DNA from: Calliphora vicina
Taxonomy: Eukaryota > Arthropoda > Insecta > Diptera > Calliphoridae
Length of the DNA stretch: 64,000 bases
Assembly (NCBI RefSeq): GCF_958450345.1
Contig: NC_088784.1
Coordinates: forward strand, 73,495,747 to 73,559,746
Direction of reading: 5' to 3'
The notes under the pieces were generated by a model. It worked only from the letters and a program-made list of their open reading frames with translations, was not told the DNA's origin and ran no database searches. Within the stretch, counting starts at the first letter, position 1. Each line of letters starts with the position of its first letter. Position numbers and translations under genes: made by a program. Shown piece after piece: positions 25,201 to 36,480 of this stretch.

Positions 25201-28200
25201 ACTCATGTATTATAGATTCATATAAATATTTATGTACGAATCTCGTCAAAGCCTTTCTACTCTGATACTATATGTATCAGAACTGTAAAAGAATGATTCA
25301 ATTCTTAGCATTTCAGGAAGTAGTCAATGTATCCCTTATAGACGTAAATGTCAAATATCTGATCACTTGGCTGACTCCAATTTATATATTTTGGGTTATT
25401 TGACACGTATGTGCTGTCTGTAGTGCAGACAGAAGTCAATTGGTTACTTTATACATCCCATGTAATCTAGAGTGAAGACAATTGTCACTTAAGTGTCTCT
25501 AAGTAATCTAGGGCTTAGTCACAACAGACATGTCCGTCTGTCTGTATCGATTCTTCTATTTATAACAATCCAGATTATTATTTTTTATAATTTTTTTTTT
25601 AAATTTTTTTTTATATAATTTTTAAAATTTTGTGAAAAAAAATGTTTTTTGGTGAAATAAAAAAAATCGGGTTAAAAAATAGTTTACCGCTTACTATCTA
25701 TCATTAGATATTGAATTCAAATATAACGATTGAACGGCTGATTTAAAGCTTTGAGTTGATCATTGATCGTAAGTTGGCAGCGCTGAATGTTTGCTGCGAC
25801 TCGTATATTCGAATTCGAAATATACGAGTTTTAACAGTTAATGAAAATTTTAGAAAGTTCACCAGAGATGGCGTGTGTATAAATAGTGGCCGTGGTTGCA
25901 GTCGTGAGTTCAGTTTATCAGAGACGCTATTCAAATAAAAATCAACTGAGTGCCTTAAAGTGTGCTGTATTTTCCAGCGAATTCGAGTTAATTATAAAGT
26001 GTGTCTGTATTTCTGCGAATTTATAAATGTGTATAAAAAAACACTGAGCGACTATTTAATTCTGTTGTTGTACATTTTAAATAAATAAAGAGTTGTTACA
26101 ATTTTAAACTACTTAACGGCTTTTATTTGCAATCAAAAGTATCTGGTTTATTTAAAGGAAATCAACGTTTTGAAAAGGTTAAAACGTAACTATATATATT
26201 AATGAATTAGTAATCCAGATATAGATCAAAAATAGGCCAAAAATCCAGATTATCTTAGATTTTTCCTTGTATCTCAGTCATTTGTGGGCCGATTTTCTCG
26301 ATTTTAAATAACAACCGAAAGGGGTCTACCGCCTTTTAAAACTTCCAAGAGTTTTTCCATAAAAAGAAGGGTTTTTTGTGAACATAATTCTTATTAAAAA
26401 ATTTAATTGAATAATGAATTACAATTCCTTTCTTCTTAAACGTCGATGAATGTATTAAAATTTTGTATTCAATTCTTTTTTGGATGAAACGAATGCATTC
26501 AAGAATTTTTATTTCATGAGGAATTCATTCAAATTTTAATTCCATTTATATTTTTGGGCAAAATTAATGCATTTAATTATGTTTAATTCATGGTGAATTG
26601 GTAGCATTCAAATACGAAGCATTCATTTACAGCTCTGCTATATATGTATAACGTATATATTTTGCTCATAGCAACTAATTAAATTACAGATAATCGTTGT
26701 TGGATGTGCTTGATATTTGTTTCCCTCATACCTACTTATACTTAGTACATACTCGTACTTATAATTATCTATCTATACACATAGAATATTAAATAAAGTC
26801 TTTGTTTATTATCTCAAAAATTAATTCGATTTAGGCCTAAATCTATTTAGTCGCTGTAAGTCAATTTGTTTAGAATATTTACTAAATTTTGTGTATCAAC
26901 AAGTTTTTAATAAAGACTGTGAAGCAGAATTATTTATTTAAACAATGGCTTGTTTTAGTAGTTAGTTTCTATAATGTCTGTCATACAGTAACTATTTTTA
27001 TTACTGATAAGAATCACAATATTATTAAATCAAATTAACAACCAGGTCTTCAGAGATGTTCTGAATTCTCCAGCAAGCCTGACAAATACTGCGAACGAAT
27101 GATAAGATTATTTATAGCCTGTTTCTCAATAGCGAATGAAAGATTTCTAAGCGAAAGCAAACCGATTCGTTCACATAAATATGAAATTAGGTAAACCAAA
27201 ATCAGTTTTCATTCGCTTACAATGCGAACGAAATCTTTCATTCGATATTGTGAAAAAAGCCATTCTTTCATTCGATATTGTGAAAAAAGCCAGTTCTAAG
27301 TATAATTTTTTCACATTACCAAAGCGGGGAAAATGTATAAATTCAACATGTAATTACTGTTGACTTTCTCTTAATAATACCACAATGTATTGTCTATAAA
27401 AAGCTCTATATCAAGCATGACTTAATTTTCTAATATATTCCATAGCTAAGCAACATAAATAGAATATTTAACCAATTAAATATCTACTTTTCCCAAATTC
27501 AAGGATTTTCAACACTAAATACGAGATTTATAAATTGGTCAAAGATGATAAGCAACTCATTTCCTTAAATCTGGTTTAAAACTTAATTCAACTTTGGTAG
27601 ATTGCACTCAAAGTTATCATGGAATCTGAACTTACAACACAGATTTAAAAAAGCTACGGTTGTTTACTATACACGCTGTCAGATGTTCATAGTAAAATCT
27701 AATTTGAGGTCTAAAATTGAGAATCTCTGGTTTTGTGTACTGCAACGTAGCTCCAACCCTAAACTCAACTACACCTCCTCTATAGCCATGTGAAATTTTA
27801 TTAAACTCGGAGTATTCGTTTAGAAATTACAGATTTATTTCCACTTTTTTTAATTCGCCCACTGTGCTGCATCGGTATTACAGGTATTTCCACCAGTAGT
27901 GCCGTAAGATTATCTGTCTCTGTATGTTGGAGATCCATAACTATGGACATGCAAGGATATTTAAATAGCTTCCCTGTCTACTACACCAAACCTCTTACGG
28001 ACATAACGTCCCTCACGGACTTTGATAAGATGTTCAAAATTATTCCGTCTAGACGGGACTGAAGGGCATGATAAGAAAGTTGGATTTGGCATCTTCCGAA
28101 ATTTTCAATAATTTTTCCAGATAAAGCTAGTGTATTTTAGGCTGAGATATTGGCCATTAGTGAGGCATGTAAAGTTCGCCTAAATATTATTATTAACATT

Positions 28201-31200
28201 CGCGGCAATACTGGATTTTTTTCGACAGAAAGATGACATTTATGTCACATGACATGGCTTATACAATGACATCTACTTTAGTTAGATGGTGTAAGGAATA
28301 ATTGGGTCCCAGATAGAGTTTCTTTCTTTCTTACTCTTTGTGAAAAAGATAAATACTAAAATAATTCCACTTTCGATCGGAATAGAATTCTGTGCCAGCC
28401 CTTAACATTCACGATTTTTTGGAATGATTTTAATACTGAACATATTATTGGTCTATTTGGGTTAAATTGTTGTTATTGTATACATTTTCTGCATTTGTTT
28501 TGGAGCTTTAAGCATCCTTTAGAGAAAGTCAAGTTAAAAAAACATCAAATAAAACTAAAGAAAATAATTCCCGGGAATTCTCGCACAATTTCCCGGGATT
28601 TCGGGATTGAAAATATTACGGAATTCCCGGAATTTTTCGTCCCGGGAATTTCCGTGAAAAACTCTATTCCCAGCGTATAGATACTACTACTAGCAGGAAG
28701 ACGAACTGATGTCACGAACTGAACTGCCAGTAAATTTCAGACATCATACAACGATAAACGTAGTAAACAGCTCATGAATAGGAACTAGAAAGACATTTAG
28801 GGATTAATAGCACTGTTAACTTGGCAATTGGCAAGCAAATTCAGACTTCTCTTTAACAGTTACTAGCGCATCTGCTCTTTATATCTCCTCTATTTAGATA
28901 CAAATATTGGAACGTGTATATACTGAATAATCTATCTGATACATCGGGTATCATATTGTGTGATATAATTGGATACCTGAATGCGAAAGGTTTGATTTAG
29001 TACACCTAGTAGCATCTGGAATCGATCTAGTTTTCACCTATCTCTTAAGTGGTGTGTGGTCCTTTTAAATCTGCCTGAAAGCTTGTGTGTAGAGAGCTAC
29101 GAAGTAAACCAGCCAACCAATCAGGAGATTTCGGGATTAATAAATTTAAGAAAATAAACCATTGAAGGTGTTAATAGTCCCAAATAAAAGTCGAACGGGG
29201 ATTTTGTTAATTTTTTTTGGATTTTGATTAAAAGAAAATATTTGGGAATCTAAATAATGCAATTAACAATTTATTAATACTCACATCTTCATCTTCCTTA
29301 GCAATTGTCGTCATTGAGTTCCTATAAATATTAGGACACGATGAAGCTCTCAAACGATAACGATGTGTGCTCAGCATGGCACCACGATAATGCATCGAAT
29401 TGCGATGTATTCTCATATCCTTTAAGAAATTTGAATTGCGTATGGATATATTCCGTCTTAGATTGGAACGATAGCTAGGCTTCTTTGATTTCGACAGTCT
29501 ACGCATGCCAGTGATGCTATCGATGCGTGTCCTCTTTATCGGCCCCTTTGTTTGTTGACCCGTTAAGGGTTCATTTTCGGGTATCGTTATAACGGCCGGG
29601 CCACCATTTCTGCCCGCACTGGTGCTGTTGACAATTTCATTGTGTTTCTTTAAATTGGATTCAATTAAAGCTAAACCATGATCCTTAATTGCTGAAAAAT
29701 ATGAATGAGCCACGGGATTGAGGACATCAACGGAATTGTGACGATGACCGTGGTGTCTTAAGTCCTTTTTGGCCGCAAAAAATATATTCTCATTGAGGGA
29801 GTAACGAGAATTGGCACAGTTTTCTGCATGTTGATTGTGTTCGCGGGAATATTTTTGTGTTAAATAACCCTCATCGGTGGAGGAGCGTAGCGAGATCAGA
29901 GAAGTGTTGACAGGCGTACGATTATCCGATGAACGTTTCTCTGAAGGCGATAGAGTTTCAATGGATGCTAAAAAGGTTTTCTTGGCTGTTTCGGCCACTT
30001 CGCTGGGAATGCCTCCCATCATGGTGTCGTCGGGTGAACCGATAATGGCAGCCGTAGCATAAGGATTACCAGTCGAAGACATTGAGAGCAGGTTTTCTCT
30101 TGAGGGTGCTTCAGCACCTTCTTTCAGTCTTAGAGATCTTCTACTCGTGCTCTTCACTTCGTACAGTTCCTCTAATTCTTGAGAGCTCAAAAATGTGGGC
30201 AGAAATAGCTCACTGCGATATCTTTTTAGGTGTGTTTCATTTAGCTCCTCTATTTGTTGATTGGCTTCGGTATTGTTTTTCGTTACCAAAGTATCCAAAA
30301 CATATTCCTTGGTAGCTCCTGTATCCAGCAGTTTCTTGATCTCCTCCAAACATACACTAGAATTGGAGAATGTAGTAACACTTTGTGATCTACTTTCCAA
30401 ACGATTTTCTTCGATCAACCAGTCGGGATCACGCATTAAAGCACCACAAACACAAGCATTAAGCATAGTACCGGCTAAAATTAAAGTAGCACCTCTCCAG
30501 CCATACGTATCGATCAGCCATTGCGTTAAGGGGGCATACAAAAAGGTACCGATACCAGTACCCGAAGCACCAATGCCAGTGGCAAATGTTCTCTTCTTGT
30601 CAAACCAAAAGGCTATAGATACAACGGCAGTGACATAGCCAATACCCAGACCCAGGCCCGATATTATGCCAAAGGTGACCATTAGCATTTCAACAGAATT
30701 GACAACTGAAGACAGACCGAATCCAATGGCTGATACTACGCCTCCTATTATGGTCATTTTACGGCAGCCATACTTATCCACTAGATTCGACCAAATGGGA
30801 CCCATTAGTAAAGGCACTGAGAAGAATAGTGATGAAATCCAAGCGGTCTTCGAGGGACTCTCACCAAAATAGTCCAGCAATTCGGTGTTAATCAGACCAA
30901 ATGAAAATGAGAGACCATCTGCTATGAGGGAGACAACCAAAGAGGCAAATACTACTACCCAACCATAACCGCCATCTGGCATTTCTGGTTTCTTTTTCTC
31001 CGTTGAGCCCGAATCGATTGAATCACCCGAATCATTTGATATCAGACGTTTTCTTTTCTTCGTGTTGCCATTACCATTGCTTGTGCCATTGGCCAGAGAT
31101 GTCATGGCTGTGTTGTCGGTGACATTTATGGTGATAATGCTGTTCTTTAGCATGTGTGCGTTCTGCTCATGCTCTTCCAAATCTTCGGAAGATAGATTAC

Positions 31201-31387
31201 AAAATGTTACTTCCGGAAACAGGTCATGTTTAATGGATTTATTGAGCGGTGTCGTTTTAACAGATGTCGCTACCGCAGGCGATAGATCTATTGTACTATC
31301 GCCAAGTGGCGTTGTGAGGGGTTGATAAATGCTGCCATTTTGTTTTTGACTACTAATACTAGTATTGTTGTTTGATTTCGAAATCAT
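19285..31387 (-). CDS. Monocarboxylate transporter (SLC16 family), five exons, 922 residues
   Basis: Exons on the - strand: 31387-29285, 24959-24850, 19980-19799, 19729-19489 and 19417-19285. All junctions are GT/AG and the phases agree (0, 2, 1, 2). The protein is a 12-helix major-facilitator carrier that co-transports H+ with lactate, pyruvate or similar acids across the plasma membrane. The MCT signature PDGGYGWVVV (residues 137-146) opens helix 1. DKYGCRK (204-210) is the loop 2-3 motif. Six helices end near residue 320, and a very long hydrophilic loop (about 321-715, rich in Ser, Arg and Lys) separates them from helices 7-12 (WFIIPYLYLPEYL, then GDRSWMN, FTPSILVS and GPPIAGAIYEATLRWDNAF). 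Mammalian MCTs have much shorter loops and total about 500 residues; insect members with long loops are known. Substrate is not predictable. The start is the first ATG of the open frame. Confidence 0.9.
20316..21420 (-). pseudogene. Non-LTR retrotransposon relic, RNase H end, internally duplicated
   Basis: On the - strand, AVFTDGSKMDSGTG and KRSYRLSDGCSV (the RNase H start with catalytic Asp) occur twice: at about 21175-21030 and again, more damaged, at about 21365-21235. Downstream come VDSQAALTSL, GHCNIQENEVADELARHRSD and a C-terminal part ending IQSFIRGIGWL. These are the RNase H domain and tail of an I/R1/LOA-type LINE open frame 2. Frameshifts and stops are present throughout. Located in transporter intron 2. 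Confidence 0.75.
21545..21975 (+). pseudogene. Tc1/mariner-superfamily transposase relic
   Basis: The + strand reads IFSDEAHFWLNRFVN (first catalytic Asp), then MHPEKVIV, FENEVGQIINVHGE, ATCHTAHATLDNLH and VISRGDDVNWPS, matching a widespread insect IS630/Tc1-type transposase in order. Stops (TAA after FVNK, TAG after KVIV) and a frameshift before ATCHTA make it dead. N- and C-termini are missing. A C-terminal piece of the same type lies at 41925-42075. Confidence 0.75.
22010..23175 (-). pseudogene. Non-LTR retrotransposon relic, reverse transcriptase domain, duplicated
   Basis: On the - strand the upstream copy (23165-22815) reads SSNEFKINSGLPQGS-type sequence and then LFFADDSNF, the FADD catalytic motif of reverse transcriptase. 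A second copy (about 22790-22575) repeats the first motif (ISSNEFKINSGLSQGSVLS) but lacks the FADD segment. Further down, MWNKLPAEVFPATFNVGKFK (near 22100-22035) is the typical LINE C-terminus. It is jockey/CR1-like and lacks RNase H here. It is riddled with frameshifts. It lies in transporter intron 2. Confidence 0.75.
23180..24030. other. Transporter intron 2, no feature recognised
   Basis: No domain in the short frames at 23179-23403, 23309-23545 and 23754-23981. A/T-rich intron sequence. Confidence 0.45.
24039..24485. promoter_or_regulatory. Cluster of AACCGGTT palindromes
   Basis: At least six AACCGGTT-type octamers (near 24051, 24119, 24348, 24355, 24391, 24420 and 24465) lie in 450 bases of intron 2, with CGGTTTCGG and GAAACCGG spacers. 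AACCGGTT is the known binding consensus of the Grainyhead transcription factor. The T-rich spacers and repetitive look also fit a degenerate tandem repeat with no regulatory role. Confidence 0.4.
24850..24959 (-). other. Transporter exon 2 (110 bases, helix 7)
   Basis: A small exon between two repeat-filled introns. The acceptor reads CTTTTCTTTACAG and the donor GTGAGT. It starts in phase 0 and leaves two bases (TG) that form a Trp codon with the G opening exon 3. It encodes TWYDNLFDTMKSVFDFSLF followed by LSTLFLFIW, the start of helix 7. Without it exons 1 and 3 do not join in frame. Confidence 0.9.
25312..25512 (-). mobile_element. Family F inverted-repeat element, copy 3 (right-half fragment)
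   Basis: The reverse complement of this stretch matches the right part of 41032-41811: AGTCAATGTATCCCTTA, GGCTGACTCCA, ATTTGACACGTATGTGC, CAATTGGTTACTTTATACAT and GTCACTTAAGTGTCTC. The left half is absent. Confidence 0.65.
25515..26320 (-). repeat. INE/DINE-like family A fragments flanking an LTR-like insert
   Basis: 25515-25715 carries GACATGTCCGTCTGTC, a long T/A tract, ATCGGGTTAAAAAATA and CTATCATTAGATAT. The family order resumes at about 26195 with TATATATTAATGAATTAG, TAATCCAGATATAG and ATCTCAGTCATTTGTGGGCC. The missing inner bases are few, so about 480 bases were inserted in between. Confidence 0.55.
25735..26190 (+). mobile_element. LTR-like sequence (probable solo LTR)
   Basis: It has a TATAAATAG box (about 25878), a TTCAGTTT initiator about 34 bases after it, and an AATAAATAAAG polyadenylation signal near 26083 followed by GTTGTTACA. 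A compact promoter plus terminator of about 450 bases is the layout of an LTR. It interrupts a family-A repeat and has no internal coding region beside it, hence solo. Exact ends and target duplication could not be fixed. Confidence 0.5.
26400..26637. mobile_element. hAT-type MITE fragment (right end only)
   Basis: Made of GAATTCATTC/GAATTAATGC-type runs and ends in CATTCATTTACAGCTCTG, the same end as the intact element at 46904-47348. No matching left end is visible. Confidence 0.5.
26640..28030. other. Transporter intron 1, mostly featureless
   Basis: A/T-rich intron 1. Its only structured part is 27115-27300: an imperfect inverted repeat around GCGAATGAAAGATTT / AAATCTTTCATTCG, with a 31-base direct duplication (TTTCATTCGATATTGTG twice). 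That is probably a small MITE. No coding exon with matching phase was seen. Confidence 0.45.
28035..28345 (+). pseudogene. Non-LTR retrotransposon RNase H relic
   Basis: The + strand reads LDGTEGHDKKVGFGIF, then PDKASVF, a stop, and AEILAISEACK, the two conserved blocks of a LINE RNase H domain. It is damaged by stops and a frameshift. Orientation is opposite to the host transporter gene. Confidence 0.5.
28560..28680. repeat. CCCGGGAATT-rich patch
   Basis: CCCGGGAATT and close variants occur several times within 100 bases. The same motif marks both ends of the element at 36803-37580, so this is probably a fragment of the same family. Confidence 0.4.
28690..29220. other. Transporter intron 1 next to exon 1, nothing recognised
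   Basis: No frames, repeats or domains identified. The intron's 5' splice site (GTGAGT) is at 29284-29279. Confidence 0.4.
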
Positions 31388-32370
31388 TTTTCAATTATTT
31401 GCTGTTTAAACGGCTTTGGACGAGGGAGGGCGTTAAAAAGGTGGGTTTTTTTTGGTTTCGAAGAACGAGGTGTTTTCCAAAGGGAGTTTATTTCTAAAAA
31501 TTTTATTTAGTTTGTTGATTTGATATTTTCTATTTATATTTTTCTAATTGAACACAATATTTTTCAGCAAAGATTTGTATAAGTTTTTTGTTTTGTTTAT
31601 TGTACTTGATTCCTTATATTTTTTTTTCGTTTCAATCTATTAGAATCCTGATTTGCAGAATTTTTTTTCTCTTGCCGTCTTTAGTCTTTCTGCTTTATTT
31701 CTCTTTCTAAGTCTATCTAGACTTATCTCTTCTTTATCTCGTTAATATTCCCTATATATTTCTTTTCTCTTTTTAGAGTCTTTTAAAGACGTTACTTTTT
31801 TTAGTTAAAAAATAAATTGAGCATAGTTTTCTTATGAAGAGTTTGTAGGAGAAATTTTGAGACAGATCCTTCTTGTCCTTGCTTTTCCGGCTTTTTGAAC
31901 AGCCTTGAACAAATTAGACTTAACTGGTGAAGTCTCTTTATGTATTTATCTGATGTAGATCTTTACAGAATGCTTTCATGTAAACCAAATGAAGATTTCA
32001 GGTTAAATATATTCAACTCTTGATGGTTTTGGTGGAAACTGTTGAAGAGAAAAAAAATAGATTTTTTAATAACAAAAAACTTTAGTAGTTGAGATTAGAT
32101 AATAGTATTAGATAATAAGATAAACTAGTTAAAATAAGATAAATAAATTAAAATAATAGAAAACGAAACAGAATAAAAAAATAGTTTACCAATTCATAGT
32201 TTCAAGATAATAAAGACAATCAATCTTATTTGTAAGAATACAGACATAACTCAATGTAAACAAAGTATAAACGTATTGAATTTTTTTAATTTTTTGCCAA
32301 AATTTATACACAATATTTAATTTTTGTAAGCCCACAGATAACAAAAGGAACTAAAAATAATAAAATAATT
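31388..32370. other. Transporter 5' flank or 5' UTR intron
   Basis: No coding signal. A TTTAAACAG lies just upstream of the ATG (about 31400), a possible acceptor for an upstream untranslated exon, but its pyrimidine tract is weak. CTTTCTCTTT-rich sequence lies at 31620-31800. Confidence 0.35.
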
Positions 32371-32371
32371 A

Positions 32372-32957
32372 AAAACAAGTAAGAGAGCTAATTCGGCTGT
32401 GCCGAACGAATCTTATATACCTTTCACTAAATTATACTTCAAAATACAAATTTTAAATATTTTTAGGTAAACAAAATGTTTTTCCAAAGTTGTTTTTTTT
32501 TAATTAAAACAAAAAAAAATTGGAATTGTTATTTTAAACATTTTTTTAAATTTTTTTTTAAAAAATTTTTTTTTTCTTGAAAAAAAATTCGGGTTAAAAA
32601 ATATTTTATATTAATGACTTAGTAATCCATATATAGGTAAAAAATCGAGGTTGTCATGGGTTTTCCCTCATACCTCAGCCATTTGTGGACCGATTTTGCT
32701 GATTTCAAATAGGAAACTTCTCCAAAGCATGTCTGACAGAATTGTTGGAGATTTGGATCCCGAAGATATCTGGGGTGTTTAGAAAATTGATTTCAAAAGA
32801 CAGACAGACAGTCGGACATGGCTTAATCGACACCGCTATCTATAAGAATCCAGAATATATATACTTTATAGGGTCGGAAAATTATATTGTGGAAATTACA
32901 AACGGAATGACAAACTTAGTAAATATACCCTTCTCACGTAGGTGAAGGGTATAAAAA
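32372..32957 (-). repeat. INE/DINE-like repeat, family A, copy 5
   Basis: Both ends are present: AACAAGTAAGAGAGC with the TTCGGC hairpin at left and TACCCTTCTCACGTAGGTGAAGGGTATA at right. The segment between the A/T tract and TATTAATGACTTAG is deleted. One frame stays open for 67 codons (32742-32945) through the conserved core. Confidence 0.8.
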
Positions 32958-33289
32958 CACAATCAATCTTATTGAATACCGCTGCAGAGCGCTGTGGACG
33001 AATTATAAATGAGTTTTGGTATTGAATTTTTTAAATTTTTATCCCAAATTTATACACAATACTTAAATTTTGGAAGACCCCAGATAACAACTCAAATAAT
33101 TTAAAAATTCGAAAATTGAAATGACTAAATGGCTCCATAGAGAAAAAGTTACAAAATCGGAAGACCCAAGGTAAATTTTGGGGTGATGTACGGTGGAATG
33201 AATGATATTTTTATGTATGGCTAAAACAATGGAAACTTAATTTTTACTAAAATTGTCTGGTACTTTTAGTGACTTATTATTTTGTTGTA

Positions 33290-33665
33290 CATCCCTTGTT
33301 TTTAATTACTGCTTCACTCCGAACAATTCAAGGATCAGTTGTCTCTTAATCAACAATTCTTCATAGATTTTCTATGGGATTGAGATTTTGTGATTGGGTA
33401 GGCCACTTGATAACACGTACCTTATTCGGTGAAACCACTTGGATACAACCCTAGATATGCGTTTGGGTTCATTGTAGCGCTGGATTCTCCAAACTTATAT
33501 TTTCCTCAGTGTAAGGATACATAACATCGTTTAAAATGGATCTGTATTAAATTTCAGTCATAGTATCTTTTATGATATGAATTGGATCTATATCTTGCCC
33601 AGAAGAGAACCGCATTCCATTTCTGTTTCGACCAGTTTAAATGTTCTTTGCCATATTGTATACGT
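33290..33665 (-). pseudogene. Tc1-like transposase relic, C-terminal half
   Basis: On the - strand, MRFSSGQDIDPIHIIKDTM, ILNDVMYPY and VIKWPTQSQNLNPIENL appear in order. The last is the conserved WP(S/T)Q-SPDLNPIE block holding the third catalytic residue (Glu). Stops and frameshifts are present and the N-terminal half is gone. Confidence 0.7.
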
Positions 33666-33814
33666 GCAGTACATTTTTTTTATTATTTAGAAATAAGAGG
33701 TGATAGCAACCAAGGCCATTTGCTCTGCGTTTAATAGTTCGATAACAATTTTCCCGGGGAATATGAAATTAATGAGGTTGCTCTGATTCTGTCAACGGTT
33801 TAGTTTGTGTTTAA

Positions 33815-35735
33815 CAGCCATTGATAACAGACTACCTCGTGACTTGAGGAGAAATTTGAAAAAAGTGAATTTCATCTGCTCATTAAGCATTATTTTTTGC
33901 GGAAAAAAACTATTACTCAAATAAAGGCTAAGCTTGATAAATACTATGGGAACTCTGCACCATCAATTTTAATGGTAAAAAAGTGCTTTACTGAATTTTG
34001 TTGATATGCCGAACGTTCTGGACGACCAGTTAAGGTCTCTACATCCGAAACAATTGAACAAAATCACGATATGGTGTTGGCCGATCAGAGATTGAAAGCG
34101 AGAGAGATTGTGGAAGCCATTGGGATCTCACCTGACTCAGTGGTTTCAATTTTGAACAGTGTTGCCAAAACTTTAAGACCATATCCCACCAGATAGCCAG
34201 AAACCACTAAATCTTTAAATAAAACCACTGATTAATACAGCTAAATTTTTATTTAACGATTTATGAAGCAAAACTGCTTTAAAAACAAAAATAATTAAAT
34301 TTTAAATTAAAATGTGTGCCAAAACCGTTATATATTAAAATTAATTAAGATCAATCCATTAGAAATTATCATTTTGAGTATATTTCTGAGGTACCAATTA
34401 AAGTTAAAAACTTTCTTGAGACTTCAAATTCGTAGCAAACAAGTTCTTTACTTTGATTGTACAATGACTAAAAACTCGCTCCACATTTAATCATGGCATA
34501 CAAATAATTTGCAAAGTAAAATCAGCTAGTTTTATTTTCTGCGGAATCCTGGTACTAGAAAAGCTTAACGATGTAGTATTTGAAAGATTTGTCCACCTAA
34601 GTAATAATGTAGATGTTATTGAAGATTGTCTATTGTAAGAATATGACAACCGTGTATACGTAGCTTTAGGCTTAATGTAATTTTCAAAACATTCGATTTA
34701 GAACTGTATTTATGTTAAGTCATTAAGGCGCTTAGATTTTTTAGATATTTGTCAAACACCATTTATCGATAAACCATAAAAAAAATTTATATGTAAAAAC
34801 ATACTTTTAATAACGTTTGAACTAATCGAGTCTCCATCGAATTTTTTTTTGCACGAATATAGTAGAGAGTTTAGGTGTCCTCATACCGTGTTCTTTATTA
34901 ATTTTTAACACCGCGATCTTTGATATTTTTTACATTGAAATATATACTCCGAAAATTATCCTTTAACCTTTTGGAAGTAAACAATTTCTTTCACACCATT
35001 TTAAGAACAATATCGTTGGCTTTAAAATGGAGTAAAAAATTATACTGGTCTTTGAGTAGTTTCAAAGTTTTGCACAATTATGTGCATATAATTTTAGACA
35101 AATTTAACAAATTTTTCAAATTTCAAATCGCGATATTTTTACATCGAAATGAGTTTCCATTGAAAAAGTCACTGATATGAAGAATATATTATTATATCCG
35201 ACTACAGTCCGCTTTCACATGGATACTCGCATACACTTAAAAAATATTCGAAAAATTTAATTTTTCTTGTTTCGTTTATATAAACACAAGATATAAAAAA
35301 AGCTAAAAACAGCCAAATGAAAAAAATTTGCAGCTAGAAAAACCACTTAGCGGTTTTTTCCGAAAAATACCCGCTAACGACGAAAAAATACCTCCAGATC
35401 TAGCTGAAAAACCGCCGTTTTGGCAACACTGATTTTGAATGATCACTTGAGTATAAGAAAGCTTTCCGCAAGAAGCCTACCGCGTTTATCCACAATCGGG
35501 TGCACAAAAGGATAAGTTGTGCAGTTTCCATGGCAAAAATCTATTAATTAGGCTAGGAAATGCCCTATTCTCCGGATTTAGCCCCAAAAAATATTTCTTG
35601 TTTCCAAACCTGAAGAAATTTCTCAGCGGAAACAAATTTGAGTCCAATGATGAAATCTCTCACAAATAAATGCCTATTTTGATGACCTCGACTATTTAAA
35701 AATGCGCATAATTTTTTGACACGCCCTCGTACATA
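33815..35735 (+). pseudogene. mariner element relic, split by a hAT element
   Basis: The left part (33815-34156) reads SEFHLLIKHYF, ITQIKAKLDKYYGNSAPS, SGRPVKVSTSETIEQNHDMV and AREIVEAIGISPDSVVSILN, a mariner N-terminus. The right part (35432-35735) continues DHLSIRKLSARSLPRLST and later MPYSPDLAP and KFLSGNKFESNDE, then ends near GACACGCCCTCGTA, which looks like a mariner terminal repeat. Most of the catalytic domain is deleted from the right part. Stops and frameshifts are present. Confidence 0.8.
34157..35431. mobile_element. hAT-superfamily element with 8-bp target duplication
   Basis: The terminal repeats CAGTGTTGCCAAAAC are perfect over 15 bases and inverted, and are flanked by the identical octamer ATTTTGAA (34149-34156 and 35432-35439). 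CAGNGTTGCC ends with an 8-bp duplication define hAT. The 1275-base interior has no hAT transposase motif in any frame I can read (longest frame 34920-35180), so it is non-autonomous. Confidence 0.85.
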
Positions 35736-35739
35736 CATG

Positions 35740-36140
35740 TTTTATGTTTTAAAAACTGAAATTACGGAATGTAGTTTCCAAAAAAAGTTTCCATTGTATT
35801 TCCACTCACTATATAATAAATTATTGGTATTTCATAGGCCGTTCTTATGAAGTATAATGCAACTTAGGATCCACAATAAGCAAATTTCTTGGGAACAACT
35901 TTTTTAAGAAAAATCTAAAAAAATCTTGAAAGAACCCGATTTTGACCGGCTTTCACATAAAATCGGGGTAACAAAAAAACAGTACATCTGAATATATCAC
36001 TCGAACATGTTTTATTTAGGTTTTCATATTCAAATTTTAAAATTAAATAAAATATTCTTTATTTGGAAATAAAAATAAATAAAAATTTCCACAATCAATA
36101 TGGGCATTTCCACCGAAAAGTCAACTCAGACCGAACAATT
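35740..36140. other. Intergenic DNA, nothing recognised
   Basis: A/T-rich, no coding frame, no inverted repeat noticed. Confidence 0.4.
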
Positions 36141-36149
36141 AAAAGTTAA

Positions 36150-36480
36150 TCAATTCAAATCAAATTTCGCTTCAATTACGTTTTATATATACGGTAATCA
36201 TGACACCTATTTTTATGATGATCGGTCCAAAATTAGTCATAGCTCCCATATAAGTCCCGCTTCCAAAAATCATTTTAACGAGCATAATTCTCTTAAAAAT
36301 GTTGGTATGCACATAAAATTCAACAGAAATAAGTTTCATATAGACATAAATTACGTGATCTAATTTCATGGCGATCGGTGCATAATTGGTCATAGCTCCC
36401 ATATAACGCCAACTTCCGAAAATAAATAAATTAAAAATTTATATGTAGGGTATTATATGGTCATGTTTGACCGACTACAT
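36150..36480 (-). repeat. INE/DINE-like family B, right-half fragment
   Basis: Two tandem blocks of 'GATCGGT..CATAATTGGTCATAGCTC..CTTCCGAAAAT' followed by GGGTATTATATGGTC and TTGACCGA. It matches 50985-51400 in reverse orientation. Confidence 0.7.

Noticed and set aside
30261..30638. 125-codon frame on the + strand
   Set aside because: It lies wholly antisense to transporter exon 1; its openness is a by-product of that coding sequence. The same holds for 29877-30062, 30082-30315, 30666-30872 and 31062-31325.
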